This document shows, one piece after another, positions 1 to 6,631 of a stretch of 6,631 nt of DNA. The notes beneath the pieces are model-generated. The model was not told the DNA's origin. It did no database searches and was given only the letters and a program-made list of their open reading frames with translations. The stretch covers positions 1-6,631 of the forward strand of contig JAEXCN010000463.1 of assembly GCA_023402175.1 (NCBI GenBank), given 5' to 3'. The number at the start of each line of letters is the position of its first letter. Positions within the stretch are counted from its first letter, which is position 1. The translations under genes and the position numbers were made by a program. This DNA comes from Pseudomonadota bacterium (GTDB lineage Bacteria; Myxococcota_A; Polyangia; Polyangiales; Polyangiaceae).

Positions 1-3000
1 GAAGACACTCGCCGGCGACGGCGACCCGCTCGCGCGCCGTCAGCTCGCAGCGCGCGGGCTCGAGCTCGGCGATCCCGATCTCGTGAACGCGGCGCTCGTC
101 GGCGATGGCGCGTTCGAGCCGGCCGAACGCGCCGTCCTCGGCATGCTCGCCACGTCGAAGAGCGGCGACGAAGCGCCCGCTCCGGAGACGATCGCCAAGC
201 TCGCGGAGGAAGAGGCGCTGAGCGCTCTCGTCGACGCGCTGGCGGCGGTGACCACGCCGACGCGTGACGACGGCGAGATGGACGACGGCGCGGGCGAGCG
301 CGCCGGTCACGTCGCCGGCAACGAGGAGGCGCGCGCGCTCACCACGCTCGGGCGTCTCCTCGCGGCGAGCGCGCCGATGACCGCGCTCGACGACGCGCTC
401 TCGGCCGTACCTTCGCCGCGCCCGGCGACGGCCGCTGGCATCGCGATCGAGACGGCCGTGCGCGGCAAGCGCTGGGGAGAGCTCAGCGAAGCGCTGTCGA
501 GCCTTCCGTCGAGCGACGATGCTGGCGGAGCCGCCCAGCGGCACATCGCGGCAGCGCTCGTCGCCGAGCGCGCCGGCGATCGTGAGCGCGCGAAGGAAGC
601 GTGGCGTGCGGCTTCCACGGACGGCGGCACGACGATGGACGGTCTGCTCCGCATCACCGCCGACCTCGATCGCGAGCTGGATCTCGGCGCCGAGCTCTTG
701 CGCATCGCCGACGAGATGCCTGACGGCGTCGCGTCGGCCATCCTGCGGCTCGAGGCGCTCGCGCGGGGCTCGCTCTCCGACGACGAACGAGCGCCGGTGC
801 TCGAGCGCGTGCACCAGGCGGCGCCCTCCCTGGGCATCGGCGCGTTCCTCGCCGAGCGCATCGGTCGTCGCAAGGGCGACCTCGACGAGGTGCTCCGCTG
901 GATCCATGAGCGTCGCGGCCACGCGACCGATCCGCTCGAGACGGCGCTCGATGCCGTCCGCGAGGCGCTGCTCGTCGCCGATCGCGATCCGGAGCTCGCG
1001 AGCACGCGGCTCGAAGAGGCTCATCGCGCCCGACCGGAAGACGTCGCGCTCCGCGAGCTCTACGAGCGCCTGGCAACCGAGCCTCCGGCGGATCGGGCGG
1101 AGTGGCGGGAGAAACGCGCGGCCGCTGCTTCGGGCGCGGCTGCCGCCGTGTTCTGGATCGAAGCCGCGCTCGAGCACGATCGCACGGGCAACGCCGAAGC
1201 GACGCTCGAGGCCGCGCGCAAGGCTGCCGAGAGCGGCGACCGCGGCCTGTCGCGTCCGATCATCGAGCGGTCCGAGGTCGGGACCGGCGAGACGGCGAAG
1301 CAGAGCGAGGCGCTCGAGAAGATCGTCGATGCCACGGAGGACGAGCGTGCTCGCCGCGAGGCGCTCGAGCGGCTCGCCGAGATCGACGCGTTCGGAAAGA
1401 AGGACGCGGCCGCGGCGCTCGAGCGGCATCGCAAGGTCCTCGAAGGGACACCACGCCACCTGCCGAGCCTCCGCTGGGTCGAGCACGCGCTCGTCGGAGA
1501 AGGCCGCGATGACGAGCTCGCGCCGGTGTTCGAGCAGATCGCGCTCGCGCTCGACGGCACCAGCGGCGGCGAGGTCACGGCACATGCGCAGCATGCAGCA
1601 CGTCTTCGCGCACGCGACGCGCTCGCGTCGCCCGACGAGGGGGCGAGCGCATGGGAGAAGACGCACGACATGGCGCGCCTCGCGGCGACGCAGCCGGAGC
1701 CGTCGCTCTGGGCGCTTCGCGCGCTCAACGCGCATGCGCGTGCGCGGAAGGACGACGAGGCGGTCCTCGAGACGGCGCTCGCGCTGCTCGAGCGCACGCA
1801 ACGTCCGGCCGAGCGGGCGTCGTTGCTCCTTCGTGCGAGCGAGGCGGCCGCACGCCTCGATCACGTCGCCGACGCACGTGCGTATCTCGAGCAAGCGGCG
1901 AACGACGACCCCGGAGACGTCGTCACGTGGGGTTTCCTCGCCGAGGTCCGCCAGCGCGCCGGCGACGCTCGCCAGGCAGCCGAGGCGTGCGAGAGCCTCG
2001 CGCGCACGAGTGTCGTGAAGGAGCACCAGCTCCTCGCATGGCACGACGCTGCGAAGATCTGGCTCGACGAGGTCAAGGACACCGAACGCGCGATGAGCGC
2101 GCTCGAGGCGGCCGCGGAGATCGACGCCACGTACGCGGACGTCTTCCCGCGCCTGTCGGCCCTCTACGCCGACAAGAACCTCGATGCCGAGCTCGCGCGC
2201 CTGCTCGAGAAGCGGCTCGACGTCGTGGAGGACGACGACGAGCGCGTGGCGCTCGAGGTCGAGCTCTCGCGAGCGTTCGCCGAGATGGGCGAGCTCGCCA
2301 AGGCGAAGATCTGCCTCGAAAGCGCGCTCGAAAAGCGTCCCGACCATACGACCGCGCTCGGGGCGATGGCCGACCTGTGCATCAGAGAGGGCGACTGGGG
2401 CGGCGCCGAACAGGCGTACGTCCGCCTTGCCCGCCTCCTGACCGATCCCGCGGAGCAGCGCACGATGTTCGAGCGCCTCGGCGAGATCTACTCGGTGCAC
2501 GCCCCGAACCTCTCGCGCGCGGAAGTCGCGTTCAAGGAGGTCCTCAAGCGTGCGCCCGATGATCTGGGCGTGCTCGCGAAGCTCGTCGACGTCTACAAGC
2601 GTCAGGCCGACGTCGCGCGCGCGGTCGAGACGCAGCAGCAGATCGTCGCCGCCACGATCGATTCCGAGGCGCGGCTGGCCTCGCTCGTCGAGCTCGCGAA
2701 GATCCACGAGACCGTCGGACGCGACCCGCGCCGGAGCGAGCAGGTCCTCGACTCCGCGCGAAAGGAGTTTCCGACCTCCGTCGTCGCGCTCCGCGCGATG
2801 GCCGAGTTCTACGCGCGTCAGCGGCAGATGCCCGCGATGCAGATCCTGCTCGATCGCGCAGCGGGCGATGCTCGCCGAGCGTTTGCGCAGGGGCGCTTCG
2901 TCCCGTCGCTCTTCCAGGTCCTTCACGCGGCGTTCGAGCTGCGCGGCAAGCGCGATGCCGCCCGCGTCGTCGCCGCGACGCTCGCGGCGGTCGAGGGTCA

Positions 3001-3838
3001 ATCGTCCGATCTCGCCGGCGCCGAGGCGCGCGCGGTCGATCCGCGGCTCGACGAAGTGCTCGCGCCGGAGATCATGAGCCCGGCGCTCCGCGCGCTGCTC
3101 TTCCGCGCGGGCGACGCCCTCGATGCAGTCGCACCGCTCGATCTCCGCATCCTCAAGGCGACGCCGCTCCCGCCCGGGACGGCGATCGGAGCGACGGTCG
3201 GATCGGTCGCGACGGTGATCGGGCTCGGCGCGCTGCAGATCCTCATCTCACCGGTGCTCGGACGCGTCGCCGTCCCGCTCGCGACGAATCCGCCGACGTT
3301 GCTCGTCGGCGAAGGGCTCGCGAAGGTCACGAACGAGCGCGCGCGGATGTTCCTCGTCGTTCGTGCGATGAAGATGATCCTCGCGCACGCCTCCGCGCTC
3401 CTCCGCGGTCAGTCGCAGGAGGTCTCGGGGCTCGTCGCCGGCCTGGTGACCGCGTTCAATCCGAACCACGTGCCGCAAGGCATCGACGCGAAGCGCGTGG
3501 CCGAGCTCGCACGCCGGATCGGACCGGCGCTCCCGCGTAACCTCGATCCGACCGTCGGCGTGATCGCGCTCGAGGCCGGAGGCATGCTCGGCACGAGCTG
3601 GAGCAAGATCGGACCGGCCGCTCACGCGTGGGCGAACCGGGTCGCGCTCCTCGCGGTCGGCGATCCGAACGCCGCGCTCGACGCGATCGCGTGGGGTCAG
3701 GACGAGGACGCAGCGCCGACCGGCTCCGAGGAGCGCGCCGCCTGGATCGCGCGGCATCCCGAAGCCCGCGAGCTGATGACGTTCAGCGTGACCGACGCCT
3801 ACGCCGAAGCGCGCGTGCGCCTCGGGCTCGATCGCTGA
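1..3838 (+). CDS. Large TPR-repeat protein, 5' end outside the window (partial)
   Basis: The frame is open from base 2 to the TGA at 3836-3838, giving about 1,278 visible residues. The GTG at 83 and ATG at 143 lack a Shine-Dalgarno sequence, and protein-like sequence continues upstream of both, so the true start probably lies left of the window. The product is almost wholly alpha-helical and rich in Ala, Arg, Glu and Leu. Degenerate tetratricopeptide hairpins run through the middle, clearest near 1870-2000, 2085-2200, 2300-2440 and 2519-2650, with typical Ala-Leu-Glu and Arg-Pro-Asp turns. From about 3000 to the stop the sequence is no longer TPR-like: it has a Gly/Ala/Val-rich hydrophobic stretch (about 3170-3285), then a compact helical domain. 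TPR solenoids serve as protein-binding scaffolds, and giant versions are common in myxobacteria. The partner and the cellular location cannot be read here because the N-terminus is missing. No catalytic motif was recognised. Confidence is high for the gene, low for its role. Confidence 0.9.
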   Translation, partial: KTLAGDGDPLARRQLAARGLELGDPDLVNAALVGDGAFEPAERAVLGMLATSKSGDEAPAPETIAKLAEEEALSALVDALAAVTTPTRDDGEMDDGAGERAGHVAGNEEARALTTLGRLLAASAPMTALDDALSAVPSPRPATAAGIAIETAVRGKRWGELSEALSSLPSSDDAGGAAQRHIAAALVAERAGDRERAKEAWRAASTDGGTTMDGLLRITADLDRELDLGAELLRIADEMPDGVASAILRLEALARGSLSDDERAPVLERVHQAAPSLGIGAFLAERIGRRKGDLDEVLRWIHERRGHATDPLETALDAVREALLVADRDPELASTRLEEAHRARPEDVALRELYERLATEPPADRAEWREKRAAAASGAAAAVFWIEAALEHDRTGNAEATLEAARKAAESGDRGLSRPIIERSEVGTGETAKQSEALEKIVDATEDERARREALERLAEIDAFGKKDAAAALERHRKVLEGTPRHLPSLRWVEHALVGEGRDDELAPVFEQIALALDGTSGGEVTAHAQHAARLRARDALASPDEGASAWEKTHDMARLAATQPEPSLWALRALNAHARARKDDEAVLETALALLERTQRPAERASLLLRASEAAARLDHVADARAYLEQAANDDPGDVVTWGFLAEVRQRAGDARQAAEACESLARTSVVKEHQLLAWHDAAKIWLDEVKDTERAMSALEAAAEIDATYADVFPRLSALYADKNLDAELARLLEKRLDVVEDDDERVALEVELSRAFAEMGELAKAKICLESALEKRPDHTTALGAMADLCIREGDWGGAEQAYVRLARLLTDPAEQRTMFERLGEIYSVHAPNLSRAEVAFKEVLKRAPDDLGVLAKLVDVYKRQADVARAVETQQQIVAATIDSEARLASLVELAKIHETVGRDPRRSEQVLDSARKEFPTSVVALRAMAEFYARQRQMPAMQILLDRAAGDARRAFAQGRFVPSLFQVLHAAFELRGKRDAARVVAATLAAVEGQSSDLAGAEARAVDPRLDEVLAPEIMSPALRALLFRAGDALDAVAPLDLRILKATPLPPGTAIGATVGSVATVIGLGALQILISPVLGRVAVPLATNPPTLLVGEGLAKVTNERARMFLVVRAMKMILAHASALLRGQSQEVSGLVAGLVTAFNPNHVPQGIDAKRVAELARRIGPALPRNLDPTVGVIALEAGGMLGTSWSKIGPAAHAWANRVALLAVGDPNAALDAIAWGQDEDAAPTGSEERAAWIARHPEARELMTFSVTDAYAEARVRLGLDR

Positions 3839-3861
3839 CCCCCCACACTCGGTTGAAATAT

Positions 3862-4521
3862 TCACGCGCGGACCGAGCGCCAGATGCGCTCGGGGACGAC
3901 GCGGGCGGCTTCTTCGAGATCGATGCCCGGGGCGCCGGCGAGCCAGCGCCGTGAAATCTCGGCGACCGGGCCGATGATCAACATCTCGAGGAGCGCCTCC
4001 TGGAGGTCGACGATGGCGCCCGAGCGGACGTGGGGACGAATCGCCGCGATGATGCGCTCGAGCCGAGGCGCCTTGTCGGCCGCGACCGAAGCGGCATGGG
4101 CGTCGAGGAAGCGCTTCGACGGCGACGCGTGGATGAACATCGCCGCGATTCGCTCGCGTGACGTGAACGCGAGGTACGCGCGCACGATGGCGGCGACGAC
4201 TGCCCGCGGTGCGTGCACGCCCTCGAGAGCGGCGCCAATCGCATCGAGGAGCGACGCCATGCAGCGGCTGTAGAGCGCCGCCGACAGTCCGTCCATGCTC
4301 CCGAAGTGATGATAGAGGCTGCCGAGGCTGATGCCGCTCTCGGCGACGACGGCGTGCACCGTATAGCCGTCGAAGCCGTCCCGCTCGAAGACGGCGAGCG
4401 CGGCGTCGAGCAGGCGCGTCCGCGTATCGCGCACGGGCTGCGCCGCGTCGTCGGCCGCACGACGCGCGCGAGGCGCTCGTTTCGCTTTACTCTCCTGCGC
4501 CGCTCGCATCCGAGGTCGCAT
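3862..4521 (-). CDS. TetR/AcrR-family transcriptional regulator
   Basis: The protein has 219 residues, a normal length for the family. A basic, probably disordered N-terminal arm (residues 1-33, rich in Arg/Lys/Ala) precedes the TetR_N helix-turn-helix at about 34-80. Family hallmarks are visible: the AALAVFERDGFDGYTV helix-1/2 region, ESGISLGSLYHHF as turn plus recognition helix (61-73), then a helix starting near MDGLSAAL. Residues 85-219 form the helical ligand-binding and dimerisation domain; its sequence does not reveal the ligand. The start at 4521 is chosen because AGGAG lies 4 bases upstream (4526-4530); the next in-frame ATG at 4509 has no such signal. The gene lies directly downstream of the SDR gene and overlaps it by 35 bases, so the two are probably co-transcribed and translationally coupled. 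The family normally represses its own operon; the likely operator is the palindrome at 5384-5399. The stop is 23 bases from the convergent TPR gene's stop. Confidence 0.95.
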   Translation of the reverse strand: MRPRMRAAQESKAKRAPRARRAADDAAQPVRDTRTRLLDAALAVFERDGFDGYTVHAVVAESGISLGSLYHHFGSMDGLSAALYSRCMASLLDAIGAALEGVHAPRAVVAAIVRAYLAFTSRERIAAMFIHASPSKRFLDAHAASVAADKAPRLERIIAAIRPHVRSGAIVDLQEALLEMLIIGPVAEISRRWLAGAPGIDLEEAARVVPERIWRSVRA

Positions 4522-5356
4522 CTTGCTCCTGCCCGCGGAGTCCGCACAAGGCCTCCGCTTGATCCCAGAGTCGCGCAGCGAGCGCCTCGTCGCGGGCCAC
4601 GTCCGCGAGCGGCATCTCCTGCTCGAGGTGGAAGTACCGCCCGGTGACGTTCTCGAGCTCGGGATCGAGAGCGAGACGCGTGACGGGTCGGGCCCCCTCC
4701 TCCGGCCGTTTCCAGAGCTGTTTCACGCCGCGGAGCAGGACGCCGAGGAGCCCAGAGCGATCGCCGAGGCCGGTGCGGATGACCCCGGGGTGGACCGCGT
4801 TGATCGTGACGCCATGCTCTCCGAGGCGCCGGGCGAAGCGCCCGAGAAGAAGGAGGTTGCACAGCTTCGTCGTCGCGTAGGTGCGGATCGCGTGGAAGTC
4901 CTCGCCGGTGCGGGTTCGGTCCGGGTCGACCTTGCCCTTCACGTAAAGGCCCGCGCTCACCTGGACGATCCGGCCACCACGGACGAGCGCCCGCTCGAGC
5001 AGATGGTTGAGGAGGAACGGCGCGAGGTGGTTCACCGCGAAGGCGCGCTCGGTCCCGTTCTCGTCCCGCTCGAGGCGGCTCGGCCAGACGCCCGCATTGT
5101 GAACGAGGACGTCGATCCGCGGGCACGCCTCGAGGATGCGTCGCGCCGCGATGCGCGTGGTCTTCGGGCTCGAGAGATCGCCGGGCACGAGGCGGACGTC
5201 GCCGACCGCGGACAGCTCTCGCTCGGCGCGTAGGCCGGCCTCCGCATTCCGCGCGACGAGGATGACGCGACACCCCTTCGCGGCGAGCTCGCGTGCGACG
5301 GCGAGGCCGATGCCTCGGTTCGCGCCCGTGACGACGACGGCGGGTTTCGATTGCAT
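4487..5356 (-). CDS. Short-chain dehydrogenase/reductase (SDR), retinol-dehydrogenase-like, NAD(P)-dependent
   Basis: The protein has 289 residues and a complete classical SDR Rossmann fold. Visible motifs are the cofactor loop TGANRGIG (10-17), Asp60-Leu61 after beta-3 (adenine contact), HNAG (86-89, a variant of NNAG), Asn109, Ser134, the catalytic pair Tyr160/Lys164 in YATTK, and HPG (189-191). Arg14 and Arg36, the latter just after beta-2, suggest NADP(H) preference (inference). The C-terminal pattern GRYFHLEQEMPLAD, followed by an Ala/Arg-Leu-Trp helix, is typical of the retinol dehydrogenase/WWOX-like group, which oxidises alcohols or reduces carbonyls. The real substrate is unknown. 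It should be cytosolic: no signal peptide or clear membrane segment. The ATG at 5356 is chosen because the motif-bearing N-terminus begins at once and an in-frame stop lies upstream at 5390-5392. No strong Shine-Dalgarno is seen. It is first in a unit with the TetR gene, so it is probably the gene that the TetR protein controls. Confidence 0.95.
   Translation of the reverse strand: MQSKPAVVVTGANRGIGLAVARELAAKGCRVILVARNAEAGLRAERELSAVGDVRLVPGDLSSPKTTRIAARRILEACPRIDVLVHNAGVWPSRLERDENGTERAFAVNHLAPFLLNHLLERALVRGGRIVQVSAGLYVKGKVDPDRTRTGEDFHAIRTYATTKLCNLLLLGRFARRLGEHGVTINAVHPGVIRTGLGDRSGLLGVLLRGVKQLWKRPEEGARPVTRLALDPELENVTGRYFHLEQEMPLADVARDEALAARLWDQAEALCGLRGQEQDATSDASGAGE
4526..4530 (-). promoter_or_regulatory. 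Shine-Dalgarno site of the TetR gene, inside the SDR coding region
   Basis: On the minus strand AGGAG is followed by CAAG and then the ATG at 4521. This decides the TetR start over the in-frame ATG at 4509. The site lies within SDR codons, so ribosomes ending the SDR would pass over it, which fits translational coupling. The 4-base spacer is slightly short. Confidence 0.65.
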
Positions 5357-5383
5357 GTGTGAGACGTTAGTCCGCTTCAGAAC

Positions 5384-5399
5384 AACGTTCTAGAACATT
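5384..5399. promoter_or_regulatory. Near-perfect palindrome, probable TetR operator
   Basis: The 16-base sequence AACGTTCTAGAACATT is symmetric about 5391/5392 with one mismatched pair (C5386/A5397... the outer G/A position); its core GTTCTAGAAC (5387-5396) is a perfect 10-base palindrome. Another GAAC at 5380-5383 pairs with GTTC at 5387-5390, giving alternate half-sites. Palindromes of this size with GAAC/GTTC arms are usual for TetR-family operators. It overlaps the candidate -10 and start region of the SDR-TetR promoter, where bound repressor would block polymerase. Binding by the adjacent TetR protein is inferred from position. Confidence 0.6.
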
Positions 5400-5424
5400 A
5401 TTTCATTCACGCCCGCCACGTCAG
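5397..5424 (-). promoter_or_regulatory. Candidate sigma70-like promoter of the SDR-TetR unit
   Basis: Reading the minus strand, CTGACG (5424-5419, four of six matches to TTGACA) is followed after 16 bases by AATAAT (5402-5397, five of six matches to TATAAT). Transcription would begin near 5390, leaving a leader of about 35 bases before the ATG at 5356. The A/T-rich -10 stands out against the very GC-rich surroundings, and a palindrome overlaps it, as expected for a repressible promoter. The call rests on consensus matching only. Confidence 0.5.
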
Positions 5425-5495
5425 AAGGCCGCGCGGAAGCGTGCGTCACGCCGAGCAAGCTGGACGAGCCGTCTTCTCGGGTTACGCTCGCGAGA

Positions 5496-6631
5496 GTGAC
5501 GCCTGCTCTTTCGGTACCGCGCCGGCTCGTCCTGACCCTCGCGACCGGGCTCACGCTCCTCGGCGCATGCGGACGCGACGAGGTGAACGGTGGCGAGCCC
5601 ATCGGGAAGACGAGCCAGGACCTCGTTGCGGCGCCCCAGTACTACGTCGGCGTGCCGAGCATGCCGATGAAGCAGCTCGCGCTCACGTTCGACGACGGAC
5701 CGGGCGCGCGGACGTCGGAGCTCTCGACGTATCTCAAGGGCCAGAACATCCGCGCCGTCTTCTTCGTCAACGGAGCGGGCATCCAGACGACGGCGCTCCC
5801 GACCGACCGGACTCCGCTGCCGGGCGCAACGACCGTCCTCGCGCAGCTCGCGGCCGACGGTCACCTCGTCGCGAACCATACGACGACCCATCGCGACATG
5901 CTGACAGAGGTCCCTGCGGACCAACGTGTCCGGGAGCTCTCCGAGACCGACGCGCTGATCACGGCTCACGGCAAAACGCCGTGGAACCGGTCACTGTTCC
6001 GCGCTCCGTACGGATCGTGGGGCACCGCGGTGTACACGACGCTCTCCTCATCGGCGATGAGCCACTACGTCGGCCCGATCTACTGGGACATCGGCGGCGG
6101 CCCTACCGACAAGAGCGCGAACGCGTCGATGGCCGCCGACTGGGAGTGCTGGGACCTCAGCTACACGACGAAGCAGTGCGCCGATCGCTACTTCAACGAG
6201 ATCAGCACCGTTGGGCGCGGCATCGTCTTGATGCACGATCCTTACGGATCGGCGCCGGGAAACACCGTCGACATGGTGAAGGACCTCGTGCCACGCCTGA
6301 AAGCGGCGGGGTACACGTTCGTCCGCGCCGACGAAGTCTCGCGCATCGCGGCCGACTTCCCCGCATGTGCCGTGGCCGGCTGCGTGGCGTGCTCCGCCGG
6401 CGGGACCCCGTGCACGGGCTGCGCAGCCGGGCGTTATCTCTCCGGCGGCGCATGCAAGACGTGCAGCACCTGCGCGGCAGACACCTATCTCGCTGCAGCA
6501 TGCACCGCCACGTCGAACGCGGTCTGCACGGCTTGCGACCCCTCGTGCGCCACGTGCTCCGGCGCGGGCGCAGGCGCGTGCACCGGGTGCGCGCTCGGAA
6601 AGTACCTCTCCGGCGGAACATGCAAGGCGTG
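5496..6631 (+). CDS. Lipoprotein polysaccharide deacetylase (NodB domain) with C-terminal Cys-rich repeats, 3' end outside the window (partial)
   Basis: 378 complete codons are visible and no stop is reached. The GTG at 5496 is the only plausible start: upstream the frame has no ATG or other GTG back to the stop at 5391-5393. It yields a lipoprotein signal with Arg9-Arg10, a hydrophobic core (11-23) and lipobox LGAC with Cys25; Gly at +2 gives no inner-membrane retention signal. The NodB (carbohydrate esterase 4) domain spans about 60-285: TFDDGP (base Asp66, metal Asp67), HTTTH (metal His128 and His132), RAPYG (169-173), a Trp-Asp at 197-198, and LMHD (catalytic His247). Such enzymes remove N- or O-acetyl groups from chitin-like, peptidoglycan or exopolysaccharide chains; the substrate is not readable here. 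From Cys291 onward it becomes a Cys-rich repeat region. It diverges from the SDR gene across 139 bases. No clear Shine-Dalgarno precedes the GTG. Confidence 0.92.
   Translation, partial: MTPALSVPRRLVLTLATGLTLLGACGRDEVNGGEPIGKTSQDLVAAPQYYVGVPSMPMKQLALTFDDGPGARTSELSTYLKGQNIRAVFFVNGAGIQTTALPTDRTPLPGATTVLAQLAADGHLVANHTTTHRDMLTEVPADQRVRELSETDALITAHGKTPWNRSLFRAPYGSWGTAVYTTLSSSAMSHYVGPIYWDIGGGPTDKSANASMAADWECWDLSYTTKQCADRYFNEISTVGRGIVLMHDPYGSAPGNTVDMVKDLVPRLKAAGYTFVRADEVSRIAADFPACAVAGCVACSAGGTPCTGCAAGRYLSGGACKTCSTCAADTYLAAACTATSNAVCTACDPSCATCSGAGAGACTGCALGKYLSGGTCKA
6366..6631 (+). repeat. Cys-rich tandem repeats (furin/TNFR/ephrin-receptor-like) coded in the deacetylase tail
   Basis: Residues 291-378 of the deacetylase hold 16 cysteines in 86 residues, mostly as CxxC pairs. 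A unit of the form C-x-x-G-x-Y-L-x(3)-C occurs three times: Cys309-Cys320, Cys326-Cys336 (degenerate, Asp for Gly and one residue shorter) and Cys365-Cys376. The first and third copies, CTGC-AAGRYLSGGA-CK and CTGC-ALGKYLSGGT-CK, are 56 residues (168 bases) apart; by hand 13 of 17 residues and 40 of 53 bases match. The array runs off the right edge. Such modules are disulfide-bonded, which agrees with export of the protein. Assignment to a named family needs a profile search. Confidence 0.8.

Larger units (their letters stand above)
5357..5495. other. Divergent intergenic region between the SDR and deacetylase genes
   Basis: These 139 bases hold the SDR-side promoter and palindrome in a comparatively A/T-rich patch (about 5357-5410). 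The rest (5425-5495) returns to high GC. On the deacetylase side only a weak promoter-like pair is visible (TGGACG at 5461-5466, TACGCT at 5483-5488), so I make no promoter call for that gene. Confidence 0.6.

Noticed and set aside
83..85. GTG at 83 as the start of the TPR protein
   Set aside because: There is no Shine-Dalgarno, and the frame continues upstream to the edge with similar protein-like composition, so the gene is best treated as 5' partial.
307..1797. Long minus-strand reading frames (307-1005, 654-1076, 1060-1797) inside the TPR gene
   Set aside because: They are Ser/Arg/Ala-rich low-complexity translations antisense to a convincing gene, the expected by-product of high GC at codon third positions. 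No motifs or ribosome sites support them.
1100..2300. Frequent CTCGAG and GCTCGA words as a possible DNA repeat family
   Set aside because: They fall in frame as common Leu-Glu and Ala-Leu-Glu codons in a helical protein; codon preference explains them.
519..2562. Plus-strand frames 519-2018 and 1651-2562 overlapping the TPR gene
   Set aside because: They are Arg/Ser-rich shadows in the other frames of the same strand, with no domain signal.
3248..3865. Minus-strand frame of 205 codons opposite the TPR C-terminus
   Set aside because: The composition is shadow-like (Arg/Glu/His-rich), there is no recognisable domain, and it is wholly antisense to coding sequence with a coherent protein pattern.
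3848..3877. Inverted repeat between the convergent genes as a terminator
   Set aside because: It has only six pairs and an 18-base loop, no T-run follows, and one arm lies in the TetR coding region.
4523..5233. Plus-strand frame of 236 codons antisense to the SDR gene
   Set aside because: It has no domain or ribosome site, and the opposite strand holds an intact SDR.
3978..5273. Minus-strand frame of 431 codons spanning both the SDR and TetR genes
   Set aside because: It is an Arg/Pro-rich out-of-frame translation of two genes that each show complete family motifs in their own frames.
5421..6621. Minus-strand frames (5421-5969, 6048-6236, 6202-6621) opposite the deacetylase
   Set aside because: They are shadows of the deacetylase; the plus strand carries all NodB motifs and the Cys-rich repeats in one continuous frame.

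Overview
This is a high-GC window. Codon third positions are almost all G or C, and dense spurious ORFs fill the other frames. Three traits point to a bacterium of the Myxococcota (Polyangia-type myxobacteria): a giant Ala/Arg/Glu-rich TPR protein, a GTG-started lipoprotein, and a eukaryote-like cysteine-rich repeat tail on a secreted enzyme. This assignment is inferred from style of sequence; no marker gene is present.

Layout. (1) Positions 1-3838, plus strand: the 3' part of a very large TPR protein whose reading frame is already open at the left edge. (2) Positions 3839-3861: a 23-base gap between convergent stop codons, with no convincing terminator. (3) Positions 5356 down to 3862, minus strand: a two-gene unit. 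A short-chain dehydrogenase/reductase (SDR) comes first, followed by a TetR-family repressor whose start lies inside the SDR's last 35 bases. (4) Positions 5357-5495: a divergent intergenic region with a candidate sigma70-like promoter for the SDR/TetR unit and a near-perfect palindrome covering its -10. The palindrome is the likely TetR operator. (5) Positions 5496-6631, plus strand: a lipoprotein polysaccharide deacetylase (NodB fold). All its catalytic motifs are intact, and it continues into a Cys-rich repeat tail cut by the right edge.

Working together. The SDR and TetR genes look like a small self-contained regulated oxidoreductase module: the repressor probably binds the palindrome, silencing the SDR and itself until a small molecule releases it. 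The deacetylase diverges from the same intergenic region but is probably an independent cell-surface enzyme. The TPR protein is probably unrelated to either. The most unusual items are the NodB/Cys-rich repeat architecture, the operator placement, and the C-terminal domain of the TPR protein. Nothing here amounts to a clear new defence or mobile system. I saw no tRNA, rRNA, CRISPR, insertion sequence or attachment site.
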